Part shown: piece after piece, positions 15,301 to 26,860 of the stretch
Layout of the letters: the number at the start of each line of letters is the position of its first letter
Numbering within the stretch: position 1 is the first letter of the stretch
DNA from: Dastarcus helophoroides
Lineage: Eukaryota; Arthropoda; Insecta; Coleoptera; Bothrideridae
Direction: 5' to 3'
Assembly (NCBI GenBank): GCA_028583605.1
Contig: CM053328.1
Location: 1,280,501-1,344,500 of the forward strand
Length of the DNA: 64,000 nt
The notes under the pieces: generated by a model
Seen by the model: the letters and a program-made list of their open reading frames with translations, nothing else
The model's database searches: none
Told to the model about the DNA's origin: nothing
Position numbers and translations under genes: made by a program

Positions 15301-16870
15301 AGATTTTCGAAAATGACGAATTTCTCTTCGAAATTCGTCTTTCCTTCGAAATGTCGACTATTTTTTTTTACAAAATACGCCTTTTTAAATTTTGATTTTA
15401 TTCGCAAAATTCGGCTTTTCTTTAAAATGAGATTTCTGGAAAAATTTGGGTTTTTTCTTAATTTTCAAGCTCTTCTTCGAGTTTCGATTATTTTCTAGAA
15501 GTTTCTTCTTTTTTTGATAATTCCGTTATTTTTCTTGGAGCCGGATTTTTTTCTGAGAATTTCTACCTTCTGGATAACAAATTTTCAGAAATTTTGCGTT
15601 TGTTCTCCCCTGATTTATGAAACCAATTAGAAATTTATATTCTCAACAACGAGACCCTTTTCCAAAAATTTTCATTTGTTCCTTTCTTTGAAATTTCGAC
15701 CTTTTTATAAAAATTCGTATTTTTTCACAAAATGTCCTTTTTCTTTTGAAATTTCGAATGTAACCTAAAATTCGAACTCTTTTATCCAAATTTGACCTTT
15801 TTAAAATTTCAAATTTTTATCTCAAAATTCGTCGGTTTTTTTCTTCAAAATTTCATCATTTCTCAAAACTCTACTTTTTCTGATTTTTTTTAAATTCGTC
15901 TTTCTGCAAATTTCGTCTTTATATCAAACTTTGCTTTTTTCTCAAAATTTGATAGATCTTTTGATAAAAACGTAAAAATATTTAAAATAATTGTTACTTG
16001 AAAATTTTGAAAAATATATTTTAAAAAAGTTGAATTTTTGCAAAAAAATAAAAATTCCAGAAAAGTTAATTTCTCAAAATTTTAACCAGTATCTCAATAG
16101 CGGATATTATCTGATATCATGGGGGGCGGGGGGTGGGTGGCGAAGTCAGCTGGTCCTTCACTCAGGCAGCTTTGACTCTTTTTTTCTTGAAATATCGACT
16201 TTTTTGGTAAAATGTTTTTCAAAATTCTCCCCTTTTTTGATATTTTCTCAAAATTCTCCCCTTTTATAAATTTCCTCAAAATTTGACTTTTTTCTCAAAA
16301 TTTCGATCTTTTTCTGAAAATGTCGATATTTCCCTCGATATTTTTATTTTTTTCAAAATTTGTTTGGGTATTTGGAACTTTCGATTTTTACCTCGAAAAT
16401 CATCTGTTTCTCTAAAATGTGATATTTTTCAAATTTCTCCGAAAGGCAAATTTTTATATTAAATCGATATGCTGAAAATTCGAACTTTATTCCTAACCTA
16501 TATTTTTTTTAAATTATAATTTGTCTTCTTCTTAATTACGACTAAAATTAAATTTTAAGAAAGTAGAATTTTGAACTTTTTTTTGTCAAAATTGGACTGC
16601 ACTGAAGTTTCTAAATATTTTATACAAATTTTGAACTTTTTTTCGAAATTTTGACAGGAAATTTCAACCTATTTGTTAAAATTCGTCTATTTTTGAAGTT
16701 TCGACTAAATGTTTTATGTTTCGAGAATTGTTTACTTAAAATTGAGCTTTTTATTCAAAATTCGACTTTTTATCAAAATTCGTTTATTTTTTTTAGAATA
16801 AATAAAATAATTTTCTTTAAAAAATGTAAAGTGTAAACCACATCAACCGATTCTTGTTCGAAGAACATTT
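12331..16870. repeat. A/T-rich satellite inside the mariner element
   Basis: Degenerate TTTCGACTTT / TTCGAAATTTC motifs fill the region. Between about 13200 and 15620 there is a clear tandem array with a period of about 370-382 bp and some six units, best marked by the block TTTTTCTTAGAGCTGGA near 13290, 14050, 14430, 14813 and 15170. The units stay partly open in one frame and so give similar 60-110 residue frames; codon content is that of low-complexity DNA and I do not call them genes. A less repetitive island lies at about 12600-12850. Confidence 0.85.
16121..16140 (+). other. G-rich tract with quadruplex potential
   Basis: Twenty bases with four or more runs of three G separated by single C or T, in otherwise very A/T-rich satellite DNA. 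The pattern satisfies the usual G-quadruplex rule. Confidence 0.6.
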
Positions 16871-16881
16871 TCTGTAATTTG

Positions 16882-17561
16882 CAGGACAAACGAGACGAAA
16901 CAAAACCGCGACATCCAGGACTAACGCGATAATACGAAATTAATTAAAATTTTTACATAATTCTAAATTTCTCAAAAATTATTGGACGGAGGTGGCAATA
17001 CCTTTTACCAAAAAAAAAGGTAATTTAATTTGGCATCCGATAAGATAATCCAAGGTAGGTGGTTCCATTTAAAAAAATTAAGTTATGCTTGTTCGAACAA
17101 CTGAAGAATTGAGTCGACGGATGTGAAGAAATTTAAGAAATCTTGCTAACAGCAAAGACGTAAACAAATACTCCATTTCTTCCTAAATCCAAAATCGTAT
17201 GCCACACAACTCTTGAGTCATTGCGTTTGGAAAATATCGTTAACGGCGTCAAGCTCCCAAATCGTCAAATTTAACCAAAAAAATTAAATTACGCGAAAAC
17301 GGTTCAACTAAGGGCCTATGTCGTCTTAATAAATTCATAATCATTTTTAACAAGGAATCCAAAAATGTACAAATACATAGGGTATTCTATTTAAAATAAG
17401 AAAGTTGTGTTCATTTCCGGTGCAACCGAAAGGCCACCATATTTGGCAATAATTTTAGGTTGTGGAGAACTACATCTCGAACAACTTTTATTCGAAACAT
17501 TTTTCGATATTTTGAACGATACGTCTACCAAAGACCGATTCCCGCTTAGTGACTCACCCTG
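16882..17561 (-). repeat. Right inverted arm of the mariner element
   Basis: Complement of 9416-10090. Ends in GACTCACCCTG followed by the TA duplication. Confidence 0.9.
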
Positions 17562-18290
17562 TATATTAATTTTAAGTGGGTCCATATTTCTTACGTAAAA
17601 AGGTGTACTTTCTGAAACTTGATACGAGCAACCGTTTTCAAGATATTTGCCTTTAGAGCTTAAGGTGCCTTAGTTGTAAATTATTGAGTTATTAAATTGG
17701 TAGGCTTGAAAAAAAAGTAATTATAAGACAGCTTTGAAACTAATTTATGTCAAATATTACTTTGCTGATAATATTATTACGTAAATTTTGAAAATTTCAA
17801 TAAAAAAAATCCAAAAAATTAAGACGTAATTTATTTTCTAACATAGAAATGTGGGATACGATTTCTGAGTCTGGGTGGTCAAAGCAGTTTTATTACTTTT
17901 ATTTTGAAATCAACTGCGAAAGATTCACATTTACATAACTTAAAATGAAGGAAAATATTTGGAAAACGGTTGCTTCTATCAACATTTAGAAAGTATACCT
18001 TTTTTTCGTAAAAAATGTAAGTAAATAAAAATATCTTTTTTAAATGAGTGTACATGAAGGCACAAAAGTTATGATGCTTTAGAATAATATAAGGTAGCGC
18101 AGGTGGCGCCCCCATGAACTACTGACAATCGTTTAGTAAATTCGAATTTCTTGACCAAAGAAACCCCCTTATGCCAAATTTCTTGTTTATAGCGAAATGT
18201 GTTCATCAGTTATGAGAAAAAATTACAATTTTTTTTTCAACTTTGACACCCTGCATCTCTGTTAACATTAACTTTTGGTATAAGGTAAAT

Positions 18291-18639
18291 CGTCACCCTA
18301 ATATTACAAGGTCTTATGTAACAATTATGTCATTTTGAGAAAAATTTGTTTAAAAAAATGACCCCAGGTCCAAGTCAGTCAGTTTGGTATTTTTTAAAAT
18401 TTTCTTTCATCAATGGTGTTTTATTGGGGGCAATCAAGGTGCTTTTAATAAAAACATCCCAAAAAATACAAAACTCTCAAAAAAAACATTTATTAAGAAA
18501 AAAAACATAGAACTCTGATATTCTTAAACCTTTTTTTTTTCAATAGAGGAAACATAGAACTTTGGAACTGAATAATATTTCCTAAAAACAAAATAAACAA
18601 AGCTTAATTTTTTTTTTGATTCAAAATTGAATCATAATA
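18291..18639. other. No gene seen
   Basis: A/T-rich stretch with poly-A runs between the TIR element and the DUF7869-like pseudogene. It may contain the 3' UTR of that gene. Confidence 0.4.
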
Positions 18640-20563
18640 TTTCAGGAATCCACTTAAACATGGATTTTATTGCTTCCACCTTAGCTTGTGGCAGTGCAAC
18701 AATTTTATCACACTTTTTTAATTGCAAAGGAATGGTCGGTTCTGTTTCGGCCGTAACGTGAGCCTTTCGCAAATTTCGTTGATGCGAGTTTATAGTCTTA
18801 AATACCTCAGATTCTCCTGTCCGTTCAAAAGATTTCTTATACTTGAGCTCATAAAAGTTTTTTGAAAATTGTAAAGATACAATTTTTGAGAATGGGACAG
18901 TGTTGTAATTGAACTGACTTGAGTAGGACTAAAAATCTATGAAGTCTTGTTTCTTCATTTGAATTATTGTGTCGCGTTTTTGTCGGTTTACTTTCAGTAG
19001 GAAGCGAAGAAGTGATACCGGGGAATAATATTCTACTTTGTTTAATGACCTTTCTATAGAGCTGTGGATGGCATCTACTTCTTGAATACAAGAATGTCCC
19101 GGAACAGAAACTTTCACTGTAATATTTTGTAGATTTTTGTGGGTTTGAATAAGGTGAGAGAGAGCATAGCTCATAAGACTGTTTCTTTTTTGAGGAACGC
19201 AGCTATCGCTCCACAAAATTATTTCTGTGAATTCTGGATGGTCTTTCCATTATTTTATCCAATATTTTATAGACTAGCGCTTGTCCATGTCATTTCGTGT
19301 TCTCGCATGTAAAGCCTCGGTCCATATCGCACAATAAACTTTTTTTTCCAACAGATAGGTGACCAGTCTTATTGTAAACATTACAATTTGCTCTTATAAA
19401 AAAAGTTTTTTATATCTGCCTTTGAGCAAGTTAACACGTTTTCGAGATCAAAATATAATATGGGCTTTCCACTTTCCTTATCTTTTTGTTTCTGTTCCCT
19501 CATGTATTCTTTTTCTTTCAAATGATCTATATGCTTTCTTTCTGAATTTTCATCCACCGTATTCTCTTTTTGCTTCACTTTCATTTCTTCGCAAGTATCG
19601 CATTTATCTTTTCGTGGTTTATGAAAGGCTATGTTAAAAGAATTGCAAAATATTTTTCTATATACGCAAAATGAAACCGGAGTTTTTTTGATGATCATTT
19701 GCATATTCTAAATACAATTCATACAACTTTTTAATGCTCATTTCGCTTTCGAAATATTCTTTGTTGTTTTTTGCGACAATAATGTGATTCCACTCCGGAG
19801 GTTAAGTTAATATGCAGCTTGACGAAATCACTATCTTCAGGTGATGTTACCCGTTTTTGATGTTTCCCTTGCTTACTTTCACGTAATGTATTGGTCAAGG
19901 TTTTATTTGCATGAACTGTATAATAAATTGGTTTATGGCTAATACATAACGTCCCAGTATACTTGAATTTTATGTCCATTCAACTTAAAGTAAAACCTAA
20001 AGATTCTACTCTTTCTAGAATTATCATTATTATTGCCTTTTCTCCTTCTCCAAGGAACGTCAACTTCGGTGGTGTTTAAAATATAATTTTTCTTTTCAGT
20101 AGCAGAAAGCAAATAATTCTTAAAAATGTCCTTTCTTTGATCGTCACTTATTTTGCGAGAGCACTTAAATAAGCATTTCTGGATACAATCTTTTGTATTT
20201 TTAATTTCTTTTGTCGAAACTGCTTTTTTTCGGGAAAAAATATAGTCAAGGCCCCGATCAAATCTTGCTTTTCTTACATTACATGCCCATTCTGAAATAT
20301 TGCTCTTTCGTTTTCGTGTCGATATTTTTTTTTGTTTCATCGATTATATCTTCTCTAGAACCCGTAGTTTGATGATTTTCTGCGATATGGTCACCCTCAG
20401 AATCCTGGGGACGAGGTTCTTCTTCAGATGCTTCCTCGATCTCTGCGATATGGTCACCCTTAGAATCCCGGGGACGGGGTTCTTCTTCAGATGCTTCTTT
20501 GATCTGAATTTTATTGTTTACTGAAACTTGTTTTCTCGTTGGAGTCCCTAGTAGTGGGATCAT
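18640..20563 (-). pseudogene. DUF7869-like transposon protein, broken into at least five pieces
   Basis: Minus-strand segments follow each other in family order. 20563-20279 is an acidic N-terminal region. 20340-19939 contains SEWACNVRKAR and a C...C...C cluster (DCIQKCLFKCS). 19979-19731 has TLCISHKPIYYTVH. 19704-19381 has PRKDKCDTCEEM and YFDLENVLTCSKAD. 19216-18929 has LWSDSCVPQKRNS, PGHSCIQEVDAIH and YYSPVSLLRFL. A last piece near 18720-18640 ends with an alternating basic stretch and the stop. From memory these motifs match the large insect family annotated with domain DUF7869, thought to be an RNase H-fold transposase-like protein. Frame changes between pieces make this a pseudogene. 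Confidence 0.75.
20381..20506. repeat. Two tandem 63-bp units inside the pseudogene N-terminus
   Basis: TGCGATATGGTCACCCT recurs at 20381 and 20444 and the whole 63-bp unit repeats, encoding on the minus strand two 21-residue blocks rich in Glu, Pro and Arg (EASEEEPRP). In-frame length suggests expansion while the gene was still coding. Confidence 0.85.
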
Positions 20564-20785
20564 AGAACAACCAGGCCAACTGCTAAAAAAAAATTTAAAT
20601 GAAAAATATCCCCAACACCAAGATTATAACCGAGGCCACTACCTGCTGGAATCAGTTTGTAAATTTGAAGAAGCATCTTTACTTGCATCAGATTGCATTT
20701 GCAGATTTTTGGATTTTAAATCATGTCTATTATTTAAAGCTCGATTTATGGTTAATTTCTTAATCTCGGAGCAGCCAGGTTTATT

Positions 20786-20802
20786 TCTAAAAAACACAAC
20801 CG

Positions 20803-20833
<31 letters not shown>

Positions 20834-20848
20834 GTTTTTTAGAAATAG
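20786..20848. repeat. (GTT)n tract closed by a 17-bp inverted repeat
   Basis: About ten GTT units are flanked by TTTCTAAAAAACACAAC and its complement, so the microsatellite forms the loop of a stem. Confidence 0.8.
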
Positions 20849-20849
20849 A

Positions 20850-20941
20850 ATTTTAGAATCTGATTTAAGAAGGTATAATATTGTATATTTTTCGTAACAA
20901 AAATATACAATATTATACCTTCTTAAATCAGATTCTAAAAT
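20850..20941. repeat. Perfect palindrome: 43-bp arms, 6-bp loop
   Basis: Positions 20850-20892 are exactly complementary to 20899-20941; the loop is CGTAAC. No mismatch over 43 pairs. It lies between the (GTT)n hairpin and the LINE. Confidence 0.95.
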
Positions 20942-21511
20942 AGTATGATCACGTTCACTACTACTGCTACTTGAAGATTGGGAAGACTTGGGAATGTCGT
21001 AATAGCGGCCGCGAATTTTTATTCTAAAAAAAATATTGCTTCAAGCCCCCTAACCTAATTTACAAAATAATCTTTTTCCCACTCCCACCCGTATATGCAC
21101 TGTTTTCTTTATACCTTGCTTCTTTGTCTTTGTCTTCCAATCTTCATGTGGGGTCAGGAATATTTTCCTCTTACCCCTTTATCGCTCTGTTCTGTATAAG
21201 AACTTTAACACCTCCTTGTTTCTTGCTGCTCTTTTTCCTCTTTAGAGATTTAGACCTTCCATGTCCTTCTCTCTTGCGTTGCAGATCTTTCTTATCTGCT
21301 CGTACCTTTGTTACTCTTTTGCCTTTTTTGAGATTTAGACCTTCCATGTCTGCCTCTCATCTGCTGCAGATTTTACTCTCTGCTTTTATCTCTCTTTCTG
21401 TTGAAACATCCTCTTAATGCGCGTGTGGAGCGATTTGCTTTTCTTTCGCCTATTAGCCATTTGACCTTGCCCTCGGGAAACCACACTAAAACCCGAGGTT
21501 AGTAGACTTCC
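20942..21511. other. Probable 3' untranslated region of the adjacent LINE and flank
   Basis: On the minus strand this follows the LINE stop codon. Two related purine-rich segments (ATGGAAGGTCTAAATCTC at about 21327 and 21244, minus strand) form a short tandem repeat. I could not find the poly-A end of the LINE. Confidence 0.4.
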
Positions 21512-23975
21512 TTATCTTCTTAAGACCATCCTAGGTCTTTTGACTCTTGGATAATCTTGTGGTTCATAATCCACTACTTCCCTAAGTAGTCGATTTGGGT
21601 GTATTTCAGCTCTATCAAACTCTCTTCTTGAGGCTTTTTTTACCGTTTCTAATATCGTTTCTATTTGTAAATCTTCATGAATTCTTCGGTTGGTTACGAA
21701 CCAGGGAGCGTTGGCTATCATTCTTAGCGTTGTGTTTTGTACTGTTTGCAGTATATTCATGTTTGATTTTGCTGTATATCCCCAGCACGCTGCACCATAA
21801 GTCATAATAGGTTGTATAGCTGCTTTGTAAATTAGTCGTTTGTTTCTAAGACTTAGACGGCTTTTTCTGCACAGAAGCGAATAAATTCTTGTCCTTGCCA
21901 TTATTGCTTTCTTCTTAGCGTGTTCCATATGTTTCCTGAACGTTAGCTTTTTATCTAGAATTATTCCTAGATATTTTGCCTCTTCTGTCCAGGGAATGTC
22001 TTCGTTGAAAATATTTAAATTTTCCTCTGGCTGAGATCTTTTTCTTGTCATAAATGTGGCCGTACTTTTGTCCCCATTGACTTCAATACGCCATTTTTCA
22101 AACCATTCTTCCATTTGATTAAGTGCTTCTTGCAATCTTCTAACTATTATTTCTTGCCTTTTGTGTCTTACTAGAATCGTTGTATCATCCGCATACAGCG
22201 CTATCTTTACTCCGTTTGGTTTGGGAATATCATGCATATATATGTTGAATAGAGTGGGGCCTAGAAGCGAACCTTGCGGAACCCCAGCTCTTATTCTTCT
22301 TTCTTCTGTTATTATTCCGTCCAATTTTACCTCGAATTTTCTATTCTCTAAATAGGATTGTATTATCCTTGTTAATTTGGGATTGATATTCGCTCTATGC
22401 ATTTTGTATACTAGTGGTGTGTGCCAAACTTTGTCAAAAGCCTTGGCAACATCTAAACAGACCAACCCCGTGGACTGTTTATCGTTTAATCCTTGTGCGA
22501 CTTCTTCGACCAACCTCAACGCCTGTTGTGTGGTACCGTGTTCCGGTTTAAATCCAAATTGTTCTTCCGGTATTACCTTTAACCTTTCTAATTCTTCTTG
22601 CAATCTTGAACAGATTATTTTTTCTGCCACTTTACCTACGACTGGGAGAAGACTTATCAGTCTTTGATTTTGTGGATACATTGGGTCTTTTCCCGGCTTC
22701 GGAATCATCACCATCTGTGCGAATTTCCATATGCTGGGAAAATGTTCCATTTCTATTATCGTGTTGATAATTTTCCTGATTTTTTCAATCTTCGCTTCCG
22801 GGAGATTTTTTATGGCCAGATTTGAGATTTGATCTCTTCCTGGTGCTTTTTTCTTCGCCATATTCTTGATTATTGACTTAATTTCTTCCACATTTCTTCC
22901 TCATTTGCTATTGCTTTTTGTCTCAGGAGTCTGTTTACTTGTGTTATTTGTTCATCGTTGTAATTTCTGTAGCTAGGCTGGCATTGTTCCTCCAAGTGGT
23001 TAGCCAGAGCTTCTGCCTTTTCTTCCGGAGTGTACACAGTTCCCCTTGGGGTGTGCATACAGGGATTTTGTGTTCTTTCCCTTTTTAGAATTTTATGTAG
23101 TTGTCAGAGAGAATTATCTTGCACTGTTACTTCTTCTAGTTTTTTGTCCCATTCTGCATTTCTCTGCTGCTCTAAGGCCTGCCTCAATGCAGTCTGTGCT
23201 CTGTTCATATTCCTTTTATCTCGAGGATCAAGGGTCCTGTGATATTTCTTCTTTAGCTTATTTTTCTCTCTTGCTAGTTCTTTAATATAGCGATTATTTT
23301 TTCTATAATCCCGTCTTTCTTCGTACGTCGCCACACTGATGGCATTCAGAATATTTTCTTGTATTTTTCTGACGCTTCTTTCTAATTCGTTGACATTTGA
23401 AATCTCCTCCATTAATGTCGGATTTTCTTCCAGATGCCTTTTATATCTTTGCCAGTTAGTTCTTTTTACTAACTGCTGTTCTTCCAATAAACCTTCTTCT
23501 CCTATTTGTATATATATCGGGTTATGATCTGAACTTAGTTCAGATTTCGTATATATCTCCATATTTCTGGTTATATTCTTAAAAATTCCTATATCCAGTA
23601 TATCAGGACGTCCTATATGGCCATAATGTGTTGGTTCTCTAGGAGCCAAAACACCTATGTCATTTTCAGTGACGTATCTTTCCAGTGCTGTACCTTTAGT
23701 ATTTCTCACCCTGCAATTCCATTGCGGATGTTTCGCGTTAAAATCTCCTGCAATTAACGTTTCTTCGTTCGCGATGAATATTTTTTCAAAATCTTCTTCG
23801 AGAACTGCTTTATTCGGTGGAATATATCCCGATGCTATTCTAATTTGTTTATTATCTTTCATTCTAATTGTCACCATATTATACTCTAAGTGACTTGTTT
23901 CCGGCTGATCTGGAGTATAGTGATCTAGGTTTCTTTTAACTAGAATTGCTGTTCCTCCTCCTCTTCTATTTTATA
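21512..23975 (-). mobile_element. Jockey-like LINE, 5'-truncated, with one stop and one frameshift
   Basis: Reading on the minus strand, the fragment starts inside the endonuclease (RRGGGTAILVKRN, then IAGDFNAKHPQW and SELSSDHNPI) and runs into the reverse transcriptase at 22891-21512. The latter has AKKKAPGRDQISN, FGFKPEHGT, LDVAKAFDKVWH, GVPQGSLLGP and the catalytic LYADDTTI, followed by the thumb and WFVTNRRIH tail. Lesions: an in-frame TGA at 23103-23101 where a Trp would fit, and a frame change near 22885. Truncation at the 5' end is usual for LINE insertion by target-primed reverse transcription. The fragment looks fairly young, since only two breaks occur in about 820 codons. Confidence 0.92.
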
Positions 23976-24040
23976 CCTTGCGAGCAGGATAGATAGACCA
24001 TATCAGTCTAGTGAACGGATATAACGAAAGTCGCGCCGTG

Positions 24041-24088
24041 ATTGGTCGATTTCATATCCACACTAGTGTGGATATGAAATTGACCAAT
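24041..24088. repeat. 48-bp palindrome with one mismatched pair
   Basis: Two 24-base arms meet with no loop at CTAG (24063-24066); arms begin ATTGGTC and end GACCAAT. One pair differs. It may be the end of a small element; no duplication was found. Confidence 0.85.
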
Positions 24089-24963
24089 CATGGCATGCGA
24101 TAAAGACGAATGTCATTTTTAGATTAAGAATTATACCATAGAATCTGTCAAACTGACTTCGGTATTTACCAAAAAAATTATTTAAAATGAGTGTTTTTAG
24201 TGCAGAATCAGCAAACTTTATCCCAGCGGACATTTCTGAGGCTGCAAGTGAAATATTCAAGATATTATTACCTTAGAAATCAAAAGTAAATATAAATTTT
24301 GTTACGATCAGTGGCGGCTGGCGTATAGACACTGTGGAACTGCAGCACCCCCAATTTCGCTTAAGAGTTTTTTTCTCAAAATTTTCCGAACATTTTTCAT
24401 TTCACAATTTTTTATAGAAATTTTAAATATTCTCTTGATTTCTTTTTATAGAAATTTTAGGTTTCTTTCACGAAGTTACGACATTTAAAAACCTAATTTA
24501 TTTTTAATTTTAATGAAAATCACATTTTTAAAAACTAATTATTGTAAAAGTATCGAGGAAGAAAAGAAAATCGAATTTTGAAAAAAAAATCGAAATTTAA
24601 GAAAATATCCAAATTTTAAGAAAAAAAAGTCGAAATTTTGAGTTTAAAGTCGACATTTCGAGAAAAATGTCGATATTTTGAAAAAAAATGTCGAAATTTC
24701 GATATTAAAGTCAACATTTCAAGAAAAAAGTCGAAATTTAAGAAAAACATCGAAATTTCAAGAAAGAAGTCGAAATTTCGAAATATTTCGAGAAAAAAGT
24801 CGAAATTTAAGAAAAAAGTCGAGATTTTGAGAGAGAAAATCAAAATTTGCGAGAAACGTCGAAATTTCGAAAAAAAAACTCGAAATTTTGAATTTAAAAT
24901 CGAAATATTGAAAAATATATTGAAATGTCGATATTAAGGTCAAAATTTCGACAATAAAGTTGA

Positions 24964-25044
24964 ATACTTCTTCCGGGATTGGACCGTGTCAAAGGACTAC
25001 ACTTTTAGTAATTCTTTGATACGGTCCAATCCCGGAAGAAGTAT
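24964..25044. repeat. Hairpin with 31-bp arms inside the satellite
   Basis: Positions 24964-24994 pair with 25014-25044 with one mismatch and a 19-base loop. The arm includes the motif GGGATTGGACCGTG. A related pair of motifs (GACCGTG ... CACGGTCCAATCCCG) lies at 2203-2259, so this is probably a small inserted foldback element of a dispersed family. Confidence 0.85.
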
Positions 25045-25339
25045 ATCCTGCACTGACTCTGGCCGTGAAAGCCTTCGTTATCAATAAAGTTGAAATTTGA
25101 AAAAAAAAAACGAAATTTCTGGAAAAAGGGTCGAAATTTTGAGAAAAAATCGAAATTGAGAAAAAAGGTCAAAATTTCAAGAAAAAAGGCGAAATTTCGA
25201 AATATTTCGAAGAAAAAACCGAAATTTGAGAAAAAAGTCGAAATTTCGAAAAAAAGTCAACATTTCGCGAAAAATAAGTCGAAATTTTCAGGAAAAAGTC
25301 GAAATTTCCAGAAGAGTTGAAATTTAAGAAAAAAATCGA

Positions 25340-26860
25340 AATGTTGAGAAAAAAATTCGAAATTTCGAAATATTTCGAGAAAAAAATCGAAATTTGGGAA
25401 AATAGTCGAGATTTCGAGAAAAAAGTTGAAATTTCGCGAAAAAAAAGTCGCAATTTCGAGAAAAAAGTCGAAATTTCGGAACAAAGATCGAAGTTTGCGA
25501 GAAAAGTCGAAATTTCGAAAAAACAGTTTAAATTTTGAATTTAAAGTCGAAATCTTGAGAAAAATATCGAAATATCGATATTACGGTCAAAATTTCGAGA
25601 AAAAAGTCGGAGTTTGAGAAAAAAAAACGAAGTTTCGAGAAAAAGATCAAAATTTCGAGAAAAAATCGAAATTTGAGAAAAAAGTCAAAATTTTGAGACA
25701 AAAGTCGAAATGTTGAGAAAAAAATTCGAAATTTCGAAATATTTCGAGAAAAAAATCGAAATTTGGGAAAATAGTCGAGATTTCGAGAAAAAAGTTGAAA
25801 TTTCGCGAAAAAAAAGTCGTAATTTCGAGAAAAAAGTCGAAATTTCGGAACAAAGATCGAAGTTTGCGAGAAAAGTCGAAATTTCGAAAAAACAGTTTAA
25901 ATTTTGAATTTAAAGTCGAAATCTTGAGAAAAATATCGAAATATCGATATTACGGTCAAAATTTCGAGAAAAAAGTCGGAGTTTGAGAAAAAAAAACGAA
26001 GTTTCGAGAAAAAGATCAAAATTTCGAGAAAAAATCGAAATTTGAGAAAAAAGTCAAAATTTTGAGACAAAAGTCGAAATGTTGAGAAAAAAATTCGAAA
26101 TTTTGAAATATTTCGAGAAAAAAAATCGAAATTTGGGAAAATAGTCGAGATTTCGAGAAAAAAGTTGAAATTTCGCGAAAAAAAAGTCGCAATTTCGAGA
26201 AAAAAGTCGAAATTTCGGAACAAAGATCGAAGTTTGCGAGAAAAGTCGAAATTTCGAAAAAACAGTTTAAATTTTGAATTTAAAGTCGAAATCTTGAGAA
26301 AAATATCGAAATATCGATATTACGGTCAAAATTTCGAGAAAAAAGTCGGAGTTTGAGAAAAAAAAAACGAAGTTTCGAGAAAAAGATCAAAATTTCGAGA
26401 AAAAATCGAAATTTGAGAAAAAAGTCAAAATTTTGAGACAAAAGTCGAAATGTTGAGAAAAAAATTCGAAATTTCGAAATATTTCGAGAAAAAAAATCGA
26501 AATTTGGGAAAATAGTCGAGATTTCGAGAAAAAAGTTGAAATTTCGCGAAAAAAAAGTCGCAATTTCGAGAAAAAAGTCGAAATTTCGGAACAAAGATCG
26601 AAGTTTGCGAGAAAAGTCGAAATTTCGAAAAAACAGTTTAAATTTTGAATTTAAAGTCGAAATCTTGAGAAAAATATCGAAATATCGATATTAAGGTCAA
26701 AATTTCGAGAAAAAAGTCGGAGTTTGAGAAAAAAAAACGAAGTTTCGAGAAAAAGATCAAAATTTCGAGAAAAAATCGAAATTTGAGAAAAAAGTCAAAA
26801 TTTTGAGAAAAAAGTCGAAATTTTGAGAAAAAAAGTCGAAATTTCGAGAAAAAAGTCAAA
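25340..26860. repeat. Tandem satellite, period 369-370 bp, about four units
   Basis: Near-identical units start at about 25343, 25712, 26081 and 26450. Marker TCGGAACAAAGATCGAAG recurs at about 25477, 25847, 26216 and 26586. Units differ by single bases, much less than the surrounding satellite, so this block was amplified recently. Encoded low-complexity Lys/Phe frames are not genes. Confidence 0.93.

Larger units (their letters stand above)
9416..17561 (+). mobile_element. Tc1/mariner-superfamily element, 8.1 kb, with TA duplication
   Basis: The ends are CAGGGTGAGTCACTAAGCGG and its complement, each directly flanked by TA (9414-9415, 17562-17563), as expected for this superfamily. Inside the arms lie a broken transposase (10147-11204), a reversed fragment of the same gene (11315-11710) and about 4.5 kb of satellite DNA. 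The unusual length comes from the satellite, not from extra genes. Confidence 0.88.
9181..18290. mobile_element. TIR element (ends ATTTACCTTATACCAAAAGT) interrupted by a mariner
   Basis: The left end at 9181 and the right end at 18290 are inverted copies for about 235 bp, including ATTTACCTTATACC, ACAGGGTGTC and GGCGC(T/C)ACCTGCGCTA. Without the mariner inserted at 9416-17561 the element is about 960 bp and has no coding capacity that I can see. A third copy of the end occurs at 57018-57070, so this is a family. I found no clear target duplication. Confidence 0.75.

Noticed and set aside
13651..15498. Series of similar 68-114 residue frames rich in Phe and Leu
   Set aside because: They recur every ~380 bp with the satellite unit and reflect low-complexity A/T DNA, not a gene family.
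16094..16279. Minus-strand frame across the G-rich tract
   Set aside because: Short, low-complexity flanks, no domain.
21001..21010. Cloning-vector-like GCGGCCGC site
   Set aside because: A single NotI-like octamer without any vector sequence around it.
21124..21417. 97-residue plus-strand frame rich in Phe, Leu and Ser
   Set aside because: Antisense of a LINE 3' region; no recognisable domain.
24616..26859. Lys-rich or Phe-rich frames on both strands in the hAT element
   Set aside because: They are produced by the 370-bp satellite; overlapping frames on both strands are equally open.
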